30,839 bases of DNA, taken from contig CAKQAD010000014.1 of assembly GCA_934215545.1 (NCBI GenBank), positions 1 to 30,839 on the forward strand. Direction: 5' to 3'. This document shows positions 24,725-30,839 of the stretch, in pieces. The stretch comes from an uncultured Prevotella sp. GTDB lineage: Bacteria; Bacteroidota; Bacteroidia; Bacteroidales; Bacteroidaceae. Numbering within the stretch: the stretch's first letter is position 1; every line of letters begins with the position of its first letter. The notes below the pieces were generated by a model. That model made no database searches, was not told the DNA's origin, and saw only the letters and a program-made list of their open reading frames with translations. The position numbers were made by a program, and so were the translations under genes.

Positions 24725-25606
24725 TCAGCTACGTCGGTATTCCGATGGCGACATTCCCGTGCGCTCCTTGAAATATTTGCCCAGGAACGATTGGTTGGCA
24801 AAGTTCAGCTCAAGTGCTATCTCCTTGATGCTCTTCTGTGTGTTTTTAAGCAGCATGCGTAGTTCCATAACCACGTATGCATCAATCCATTCGTTGGGTG
24901 TGCGTTGCGACACCGTCTTCACCGTTTCCGATAGATATTTGGCAGATATGCACATCTGCTCGCTATACCATCCCACACGTCGCTCGTCGCGGAAGTTGGC
25001 TTCTACCAGCAACAAGAATTTGGTGAATATCTCTTCGGCTCTGGTGCGCACGGCATCGTTGCGCGACTGCACTCTGTATATCACATCGCAGATGTCGTAT
25101 GCCATGGTGAGGAAAATCGATTCTATCAGTTTGCGGCGGAAGTGATTGTCTGACTCATCGGCTTTGCGCTTCATATATGCAAAGTTTAGGCGTATCGACT
25201 CCACCTTGTCTTCTGGCAGACTGAACACCGGATGGTTGCGTGCAAACAGAAACAGTGCCGACAGTTCGTGTACGCTCTTCACCGACTCCTTGAAGAAGTC
25301 GTAGTCGATGAGCATGCCTATGCCCCTACAGTCGGGCGACATATACCCATCGTAGGTCACACGTCCCCGGTTTATTATTATCAGGTCGCCAGGTTTCACC
25401 ACATGCTCCACTGTGTCAACGATGTAGCGTGCCGACCCTTTCAAGCACAAAGCCAGAAAGAGGCAATCCATGCGGCGCGGCTCGAGTGGAATGGGCAGAT
25501 TTGCTGCCTCGTCGAGCAACATAATGTCGGTGCCCACATGGCTACACTCGCTACATAGACGTATGGCGTTGTCGATGTTTATGGATTTGAATTTGGTCGT
25601 TGGCAT
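24725..25606 (-). CDS. AraC-family transcriptional regulator
   Basis: 293 residues. N-terminal AraC_binding-type cupin segment (CLFLALCLKGSARYIVDTVEHVVKPGDLIIINRG, about 49-82), then a C-terminal double helix-turn-helix: GWYSEQMCISAKYLSETVKTVSQ (about 213-235) and SIKEIALELNFANQSFLGKYFKERTGMSPSEYRRS (about 259-293). The ligand and targets are unknown. It starts 12 bases after the CPBP protease gene and is probably cotranscribed with it. Confidence 0.92.
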   Translation of the reverse strand: MPTTKFKSINIDNAIRLCSECSHVGTDIMLLDEAANLPIPLEPRRMDCLFLALCLKGSARYIVDTVEHVVKPGDLIIINRGRVTYDGYMSPDCRGIGMLIDYDFFKESVKSVHELSALFLFARNHPVFSLPEDKVESIRLNFAYMKRKADESDNHFRRKLIESIFLTMAYDICDVIYRVQSRNDAVRTRAEEIFTKFLLLVEANFRDERRVGWYSEQMCISAKYLSETVKTVSQRTPNEWIDAYVVMELRMLLKNTQKSIKEIALELNFANQSFLGKYFKERTGMSPSEYRRS

Positions 25607-25618
25607 TGTGTTCTTGTT

Positions 25619-26431
25619 TTATTTTGGGGCGTTTTTTTGTAGCCTCATGCGCAGTTGATACAGTGCGGCACCGAATATCAGTAGCGACGACACTATGGCT
25701 ATTGCTATGTGTGTGGCGTTGCCGCCATATAAATCTGTAATGGTCGTATCGGCTGTTTGTGGATTTATGCGGTATAGCAACACTGCAGTTGAGTTGTTCA
25801 CCCAGTGATACACCACGCCTGGTACTATGCTGCCAGAGCGCACATACATCCATCCCAGCAGCAGTCCTACAGTAAAGGCAGTGGCACCCTGTGCTGCATT
25901 GCCATGAACGGCACCGAAGAGCAGTGCCGACACGCCTATTGCCACCCAGCGCAGGCGGTGTCCTAAGGCGTCGTTGAGGCGTCGTAGTATGGCACCGCGA
26001 AACACCATCTCTTCTGCAACCGGAGCAATAATGCCTATGGTGAGGAACCCTAAGTCGTGGCCCATCATGCCTTTAAATAGCAGAGTGTATTCCTTGGGCA
26101 TCTCCAGTCCTATCTGTTCCGATGCAAACTGCAGTGGTATTATCACGCCTATAGCCATACATGCCACCCAGAACATGGTGAACCAGGGGCGTGTGCTGAT
26201 GTAGTTGTTGTTGAACGGACTCCAACGGCGCCATCCGAAGAAAGCTATTGTGAGCACACTCGATGCCAGCGTGCACCATATGTTCATGCTTGCCATGCTT
26301 GAAGGGTCTGTATTCATTGGCTGGTCGCTGCCAATGCCAATGCAAAAGGCTCCGATAGCAATGCTTACAAACTGGAATACAAGGAACACGACGAGATAAA
26401 GCATCGTGTCGAGAAGTGTCTTTTTATACAT
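25619..26431 (-). CDS. CPBP-family intramembrane glutamic endopeptidase
   Basis: 270 residues, polytopic membrane protein with about seven hydrophobic segments. The CPBP (Abi/CaaX) motifs are complete: EEMVFR with Glu140, Glu141 and Arg145; FGAVHGN with His176; and HWVNN near residue 219. Members cleave peptide bonds within the membrane; in bacteria some act in bacteriocin immunity or sorting, but most are uncharacterised. The adjacent AraC regulator may control it or respond with it. Confidence 0.88.
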   Translation of the reverse strand: MYKKTLLDTMLYLVVFLVFQFVSIAIGAFCIGIGSDQPMNTDPSSMASMNIWCTLASSVLTIAFFGWRRWSPFNNNYISTRPWFTMFWVACMAIGVIIPLQFASEQIGLEMPKEYTLLFKGMMGHDLGFLTIGIIAPVAEEMVFRGAILRRLNDALGHRLRWVAIGVSALLFGAVHGNAAQGATAFTVGLLLGWMYVRSGSIVPGVVYHWVNNSTAVLLYRINPQTADTTITDLYGGNATHIAIAIVSSLLIFGAALYQLRMRLQKNAPK

Positions 26432-26500
26432 ATATAAATTGTATTTAGCGATTTGTTCTATTCTGTCTTAATGGTTTCTTGTATCGTTAAGACATTTGTG

Positions 26501-27385
26501 CTATAGTGCCAGCATGTCTTTTTGTATCTGCTGTCGCAGTTCGTCGACACTATTAAAGGTTCGCTCTTCGCGTATATGCCGATAGAATTCCACTCTCACC
26601 CGTTGTCCGTAGATGTCGCCATGGAAATTGGCAATGTGTGCTTCGAGCGTAATCTGTTGGCGTTGGAAGGTAGGGTTGCATCCCACATTCATCATCGCCT
26701 TCATCGGTTCGCCACCCTCTATGCTCACGCTTACGGCATAAACGCCGGTGGCAGGCAGCAGTTGTTCAGCCATTACTGGTGCGATGTTAGCAGTGGGAAA
26801 TCCGAGCTTGCGTCCCTCGCCATATCCATGCACCACAGTGCCTTCTATGCAGAAGCGATGCCCCATGAGCACTGCCGCCTCTGCCACATCGCCGGCGGCT
26901 ATTAGTCGGCGCACCACCGACGACGACACCCTCATGCCATCTACATCCAGTGGTGTATGTGCCACCACGTCAATGCCCATGTCTTTGCCGTAGAGCACAT
27001 AGTCATCGAATCCCTCAGAGCGGTTGTGTCCGAAGCGATTGTCATAGCCAGTAACCAGTCGTCGCACTCCCAACTTGTCGTGCAGCACCTGCTGCATGAA
27101 GTCGTGAGCCGACATTGCCGCCATCTCGCGGTCGAAGTGCAGCATCTCTATGCGGTCGGCACCAGTGGCATGTAGCAGTCGCAGCTTCTCATCGGCAGTG
27201 GTGATGAGTTGTGGCACATAGCTACTCTGCACCACTTGCCGTGGATGTGTGTCGAAGGTAATCACCATCGACTGCATGCCATGGCTTCGTGCCTGCTGGC
27301 ACACGCTGTCTATCAGAAATTGATGTCCGCGGTGCACGCCATCGAAAAATCCTATCGTAGAACAGTATTGCATTTCTTTTGTCAT
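26501..27385 (-). CDS. ribF: Bifunctional riboflavin kinase/FAD synthetase
   Basis: 294 residues. Makes FMN and FAD from riboflavin. N-terminal adenylyltransferase domain with IGFFDGVHRGHQ (residues 11-22) and TGYDNRFGHNR; C-terminal flavokinase domain with GEGRKLGFPTANI and the N-terminal part of the family TxN motif. Flavin cofactors are used by the flavodiiron and Dus proteins in this window, but there is no operon link. It starts 4 bases after repeat R3 begins upstream, so the R3/R4 palindrome separates it from the HAD gene. Confidence 0.95.
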   Translation of the reverse strand: MTKEMQYCSTIGFFDGVHRGHQFLIDSVCQQARSHGMQSMVITFDTHPRQVVQSSYVPQLITTADEKLRLLHATGADRIEMLHFDREMAAMSAHDFMQQVLHDKLGVRRLVTGYDNRFGHNRSEGFDDYVLYGKDMGIDVVAHTPLDVDGMRVSSSVVRRLIAAGDVAEAAVLMGHRFCIEGTVVHGYGEGRKLGFPTANIAPVMAEQLLPATGVYAVSVSIEGGEPMKAMMNVGCNPTFQRQQITLEAHIANFHGDIYGQRVRVEFYRHIREERTFNSVDELRQQIQKDMLAL

Positions 27386-27390
27386 TGCAG

Positions 27391-27600
27391 TGGGTTAAAC
27401 CCAAATCGGTCATTATATTTTAATTTTTGTTAGTGCTTGTTTCGAGCAGGTTGCAACATACGTGCCCGAAGACATAGCGGGCTATGTCGAAATGCGAATG
27501 GAAGCAAGATGCCGAAACAAACGCTGACAAAAGTTGAAAAGAACACATAGTATCCTAATAATTTTCTAAATTCGGTCTAATGACCGATTGGGGTTAAAGC
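27391..27600. repeat. Nested ~205-bp imperfect palindrome with REP-like ends (R3, R4)
   Basis: Ends: TAAACCCAAATCGGTCATTA (R3, 27395-27414) and its near-complement TAATGACCGATTGGGGTTAAA (R4, 27578-27598). Inside, TTTTGTTAGTGCTTGTTTCG (27425-27444) pairs with CGAAACAAACGCTGACAAAA (27513-27532) with three differences. The centre is GACATAGC-GG-GCTATGTC (27471-27488). R4 holds the TAA stop of the HAD gene. Could be a MITE-type element or a long structured intercistronic RNA; no protein is encoded. Confidence 0.75.
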
Positions 27601-28244
27601 ATGCCGAGCCAGCGCTCGCCGGTGTCTTCATGCAGTGAGTGCAGTCCGATGCTCTCTGCCGAGCGGCAGTTGTCGAGGTTGTCGTCTATGAACAAAGTGT
27701 CGGCAGCATTGATGCCAGCCTGTGCCACAGCCTGCCTGAATATCTCAGCGTCTGGTTTGGCGAGATGCATCTCGTATGATAGGAATATCTTGTCGAAGTA
27801 GTCGGTAGCTTGCCGGTTGTCGGCGGTGAAGAATTCGTCGCGACACCGCTCCCAATGCATTATGTTGGTGTTGGATAGCAGGAACAGGCGTTTGCCTCTG
27901 CGTTTCAGTTCTGCAAGTGCATGCAATTTGCGTAATGGTATGCCCGTGAGCAATTCGTTCCAAGCCCATATAATGCGCTCGTTTGTGGGTGTGGTGGCGT
28001 TGCTATTATCGTCAGTGGCACCCTCACAACACAGTCGGCGCACCTCATCGCAAAACCCCTCGGTGTCGATGCGTCCCAGCTCGGTGTCGAGAAAGAGGTC
28101 TTCGGTGCGGTGTTCTTCCACATAATTGGCAAGCACTCCGCAGCCAGCGGTGTGCATGGCATTGATGCATCGTGTGGCATCAAGCCCCACCAGCACGCCC
28201 CCCATGTCGAATATTATATTTTGTATGTTGTCAGTAATAATCAT
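27594..28244 (-). CDS. HAD-superfamily hydrolase, subfamily IA
   Basis: 216 residues. All four HAD motifs are visible: IFDMGGVLVGLD (nucleophile Asp13; acid/base Asp replaced by Gly as in many HAD-IA members with DxGGVL), LFLLSNTN (motif II), LAKPDAEIF (motif III Lys), and FIDDNLDN (motif IV). It likely dephosphorylates a small metabolite; the substrate cannot be told. A consensus promoter sits so close that the mRNA would have almost no leader. Stop codon lies in repeat R4. Confidence 0.9.
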   Translation of the reverse strand: MIITDNIQNIIFDMGGVLVGLDATRCINAMHTAGCGVLANYVEEHRTEDLFLDTELGRIDTEGFCDEVRRLCCEGATDDNSNATTPTNERIIWAWNELLTGIPLRKLHALAELKRRGKRLFLLSNTNIMHWERCRDEFFTADNRQATDYFDKIFLSYEMHLAKPDAEIFRQAVAQAGINAADTLFIDDNLDNCRSAESIGLHSLHEDTGERWLGML

Positions 28245-28253
28245 ATATTATTG

Positions 28254-28284
28254 CAAATTTACTTGTTTTACACCTAATGGCAAA
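28254..28284 (-). promoter_or_regulatory. Promoter of the HAD gene, near-leaderless
   Basis: Minus strand: TTTG (28284-28281), 19 bases, TAAATTTG (28261-28254), full consensus. The ATG at 28244 is only 9 bases after the -7 box. Confidence 0.68.
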
Positions 28285-28415
28285 GGAATAAAGTTTTTTT
28301 AATGCTCATCCCGTAGCCATCTGTCGGTGTCTGCCGAGGCATTGTTATTCAACAAGTAAGGTTTTATTAATAGTTTTTCCGAATATGGTGTTTGGCAGTG
28401 GCATCACCAATGATA

Positions 28416-30491
28416 TCACCAATGGCGGAACAGCTCCAAGCCGAAGCGCACTGCGAAACCATCAAATCGCCAGTTGCTCTGTGCCACAAATGCTCCCAAT
28501 GAGAACATACGGCATTGGAATCCATAGCCATATTCTATGTATGGATGCAGGTGTCTCACGGTGATGGCATTTATGTATATGCGCTCTCGCTCCACCAGTC
28601 GTCCCAGCCACGGCACTCTCGACAGCATCAGCAGTGGCGACTCATAGGCAGCGTTGGCACGCACATAATATTCCGATGCGTTATACCAGTGTGAGTTGAG
28701 CAATTCAAACGAGCATGCCCAGTCGTCGTTCCATCCGCCTGGCACATTCGTCTCGTAGAAGTTAGAGTAGTCGAGAAAGTAGCTATCGTCGCCCTTGTGT
28801 GTGTAGAAACCACATCCGGCACGCATCTGCAGATTGGCAAGAGCCGTGAAACGGTGGATATACTGTCCGCTGAACTCAAAGCGTTCAAAGGCGGTGTTCG
28901 AGCCAAGCAGTCCGCGTATGCTCCTTTCATAGTCGGCGGTGAACACCGGGCCACGCAATCCTGCGGGGCGATATTTAATGCCCAGGGTAGGGGCCACGCT
29001 GGTGTAGGTGTCGTCTTTGCCTGCCACATCGAACCCCTCGGGATGTATGGCACTGCGCACATGCACAGTCATTCCCAGCTCCATGCCCCACTTCTGTGTA
29101 AAGTCGTAGTTGCCCACGATGCGCAGGCAATGGTCGCGGAAGTAAGTAAGGTTCATGGCATCCCAGTTGATGGAGTCAGACCGTTCTTTCTTCACCGCAT
29201 CTACTACCTCCGAACTCACTATCTGTCGTCCGCCAGCCCATTCGGCAACGATCCATCCGTTGTGTCGTCGGTTGAAGTTGTATGTCAGCGGCAGGTTAAA
29301 GTATAGCTGTTTCTGCTTGAAGGCATATCCCGCTTTGAAGCGTGCATGCACACTCTGCTCGTGGTTGAAGGCATAGCTTGCCCGCAGGTCGAACTTATAT
29401 GTAAATCCGCGTGTGCTGCTATAGCTGCAGTATAGAGGGTTTAGTATCGGACTCAGTCTGAAATATCCCTGGTTATCCTTGCCGAAGTTGGCCTTTGTGC
29501 GTTCCAGCACGTTGCGTCCCACGTTATCCCACAGTCGTTTTGCCCAGCGCAAGTTATGCCGTCGTTGCTTCGTAGTGTCGTTGGCAAGCGAGTTGGGTAG
29601 GGAAGTGTTGTATGTAAGCTTGCTTATCAGTCCGTGTCGTGCAAGTAGCAGCTCTTCGTGCGGAGTCAGCGGAATGGGTCGCACGCTATCTATCAGAGCT
29701 GCATCGTGCCGGCGTCCTGCCATCACCGAGTCGGGCAGCACTGGTGGCAGAGCATACACCGAAGTGTATTCCGATGTGATGTCGTTGCCCATAAACAGGA
29801 AACGCGTGTTTAGACTGCAGTCTTTTGGCAGCAACGACTGCACCCCCACCACGCCCATTGTCAGTGCCACATGGAAGCGCACCATATCATATTCACCGTC
29901 GAAAGCCGTCTCAATGATGCGTCCTGTCCGTGTGTTCACGCGCGCCCATCCACGCACCAGCTTGGTGTTGTTGATGCGTGGCGAGAAAAACACCATCGCC
30001 TCTTTAGTGCTCAGCTCCTCAGCCTCATAGTTGTAGTAAGAGCGGTTGCGTCGATGCATTGGCGACATTATTCTTCCGTCAACAATCATCTCCTCGTATG
30101 GTCGTGGCGTGAGATATTTCAGCAGCGTAGGCATCGTCTTCATATTGTGCGGAATGGTGGTATGGTCGAGCAGTCGCTCTGCACGCAGGTCGCCCGGGCG
30201 TTCCGCAATCACCTTGTCGTATGTCTCGCCGAAATGCTCTCTCTCTCCAGCATGTGCCACGGCAAACATCGTTGGAATAGCCAGCAAAATGCAGTTGCGC
30301 CGATTGGTGCGTATGGAATATTTCAGATAGGCATAGCTCTCTCTTCGTCCCATTTTCGCCGTGTCTATCGATGCTGCATAGTCAAACACACGCTGCATGG
30401 TCTGAAGCGTGTATTTGCGGTCGTTGGCAGCAGTTGCTGTTGTCGCCAACGCCATAAGGCATATTATGAGCGTTATAACACTACGGCGCAT
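28416..30491 (-). CDS. DUF5686-like outer-membrane protein
   Basis: 691 residues with signal peptide (MRRSVITLIICLMALATTATA). N-terminal helical part (about 25-200; RRESYAYLKYSIRTNRRNCILLAIPTM, HNMKTMPTLLKYLTP), then VFFSPRINNTKLVRGWARVNTRTGRI..FDGEYDMVRFHV, which resembles the DUF5686 core. From about residue 345 to the end, alternating aromatic strands (GFTYKFDLRASYAF, QLYFNLPLTYNFNRR, VFTADYERSIRGL, ending in FGLELFRHW) indicate an outer-membrane beta-barrel with a terminal aromatic residue. It lacks the N-terminal carboxypeptidase-regulatory domain found in many relatives. Role unknown. Its 5' leader contains copy 2 of the palindromic repeat. Confidence 0.68.
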   Translation of the reverse strand: MRRSVITLIICLMALATTATAANDRKYTLQTMQRVFDYAASIDTAKMGRRESYAYLKYSIRTNRRNCILLAIPTMFAVAHAGEREHFGETYDKVIAERPGDLRAERLLDHTTIPHNMKTMPTLLKYLTPRPYEEMIVDGRIMSPMHRRNRSYYNYEAEELSTKEAMVFFSPRINNTKLVRGWARVNTRTGRIIETAFDGEYDMVRFHVALTMGVVGVQSLLPKDCSLNTRFLFMGNDITSEYTSVYALPPVLPDSVMAGRRHDAALIDSVRPIPLTPHEELLLARHGLISKLTYNTSLPNSLANDTTKQRRHNLRWAKRLWDNVGRNVLERTKANFGKDNQGYFRLSPILNPLYCSYSSTRGFTYKFDLRASYAFNHEQSVHARFKAGYAFKQKQLYFNLPLTYNFNRRHNGWIVAEWAGGRQIVSSEVVDAVKKERSDSINWDAMNLTYFRDHCLRIVGNYDFTQKWGMELGMTVHVRSAIHPEGFDVAGKDDTYTSVAPTLGIKYRPAGLRGPVFTADYERSIRGLLGSNTAFERFEFSGQYIHRFTALANLQMRAGCGFYTHKGDDSYFLDYSNFYETNVPGGWNDDWACSFELLNSHWYNASEYYVRANAAYESPLLMLSRVPWLGRLVERERIYINAITVRHLHPYIEYGYGFQCRMFSLGAFVAQSNWRFDGFAVRFGLELFRHW

Positions 30492-30507
30492 ACATGTAGT
30501 TAATGTC

Positions 30508-30586
30508 TAAGTAGGTGTTCAAAATCATTTGAAAGCATAACTTTTTATAAGATTCATATATGCGATTAATTTTGAACACCTACTTA
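30508..30586. repeat. Palindromic repeat element, copy 2 (79 bp)
   Basis: Perfect 18-bp arms TAAGTAGGTGTTCAAAAT (30508-30525) and complement (30569-30586). The core GAAAGCATAACTTTTTATAAG..ATTCATATATGCGATTA matches copy 1 except for a few substitutions and a 3-base length change. Confidence 0.85.
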
Positions 30587-30593
30587 TAACGTG

Positions 30594-30601
30594 CAAACTT
30601 A
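30594..30601 (-). promoter_or_regulatory. Putative -7 box of the DUF5686-like gene
   Basis: TAAGTTTG on the minus strand. No proper -33 box. A start here would place the whole palindromic repeat at the 5' end of the mRNA. Confidence 0.35.
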
Positions 30602-30683
30602 CATAAAATTGGTGTAAAAGTGCTATTAAAACTCCATTTCTTGTTCTAAAAAGAACTCCATTTACACTTTTTTGAGAAAAATA

Positions 30684-30715
30684 TTTGGAATTTATCATTA
30701 AAAGTCTTACCTTTG
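30684..30715 (+). promoter_or_regulatory. tRNA promoter
   Basis: TTTG (30684-30687), 20 bases, TACCTTTG (30708-30715), full Bacteroidetes consensus, about 45 bases before the tRNA. Confidence 0.78.
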
Positions 30716-30763
30716 CACACGCAAAACTTAACACCGCAGCCATCTTGTTGCAGCGTTTAAGTT

Positions 30764-30837
30764 GGACTTGTAGCTCAGTTGGTTAGAGCAACAGACTCAT
30801 AATCTGGAGGTCCCTGGTTCAAGCCCAGGCTGGTCCA
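30764..30837 (+). tRNA. tRNA with CAT anticodon, probably tRNA-Met (elongator)
   Basis: 74 bases forming a cloverleaf: acceptor GGACTTG with CTGGTCC (one T-T mismatch), D-arm GCTC..GAGC, anticodon loop CTCATAA with anticodon CAT, and T-arm CCTGG-TTCAAGC-CCAGG; discriminator A. The first pair is G-C, unlike the mismatch of initiator tRNA. A CAT anticodon also occurs in tRNA-Ile2 (lysidine-modified), which cannot be excluded by eye. No CCA is encoded. Confidence 0.9.
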
Positions 30838-30839
30838 CG

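Noticed and set aside
9024..27600. REP-like copies as a CRISPR array
   Set aside because: Copies are kilobases apart, have no uniform spacers, and no cas gene is present.
30525..30743. 72-codon minus-strand ORF upstream of the tRNA
   Set aside because: It covers the palindromic repeat and the tRNA promoter and has no recognisable features.

Overview
This window reads as chromosomal DNA of a Bacteroidales bacterium, most likely a Prevotella-like member. Three things point there. The gene families are typical of that order: PCMD-domain lipoprotein, calycin-like secreted proteins, DUF5686-like outer-membrane protein, WbqC-like protein, DUF3109, DUF3332, and a dapB-lepB-wbqC run. Several intergenic regions carry the Bacteroidetes promoter TTFG-type pair TTTG-N19..20-TAnnTTTG. 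Start codons generally lack Shine-Dalgarno sequences and sit behind A-rich leaders. No phage, plasmid, CRISPR or conjugative genes are visible.

Layout. 1-2136: the 3' part of pnp and its terminator. 2137-6918: an island with base and codon use unlike its surroundings, holding a decayed AraC-type regulator fragment, a short DXS-like thiamine-diphosphate enzyme, a DUF3737 beta-helix protein and a MalY/PatB-type PLP enzyme. 7000-9256: a 77-bp palindromic repeat, then a LOG-family gene and a secreted GH33 sialidase. 9257-11453 (minus): a PfkB-family sugar kinase followed by a flavodiiron protein. 11599-15154 (minus): an operon of PCMD lipoprotein, outer-membrane barrel, and a secreted PCMD/calycin protein. 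15300-18259 (minus): dapB, signal peptidase I, WbqC-like. 18587-20986: a strongly promoted 708-residue secreted protein. 21050-23539: ung, DUF3109, dus. 23493-24577 (minus): a DUF3332 lipoprotein gene translationally coupled to a Fur-family regulator whose 3' end overlaps dus. 24725-28284 (minus): HAD hydrolase, ribF, CPBP protease, AraC regulator. 28416-30601 (minus): a DUF5686-like outer-membrane protein. 30684-30837: promoter and tRNA with CAT anticodon.

The main points of interest are: (1) the DXS-like/DUF3737/PatB cassette, whose DXS-like enzyme appears to lack the arginines that bind substrate phosphate in true DXS; (2) two near-identical 77-79-bp palindromic repeats, each placed just after a putative -7 promoter box so that the mRNA would begin with the hairpin; (3) a second, REP-like family built on AACCCAAATCGGTCATTA, found five times, two copies carrying the stop codon of a gene and two forming the ends of a roughly 205-bp nested palindrome; (4) a secreted protein with a duplicated outer domain around two calycin-like domains, sharing a C-terminal tail with a second secreted protein in the window; (5) overlapping gene ends at dus/fur.

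All family names come from reading the protein sequences and recalling family motifs; no database search was run.
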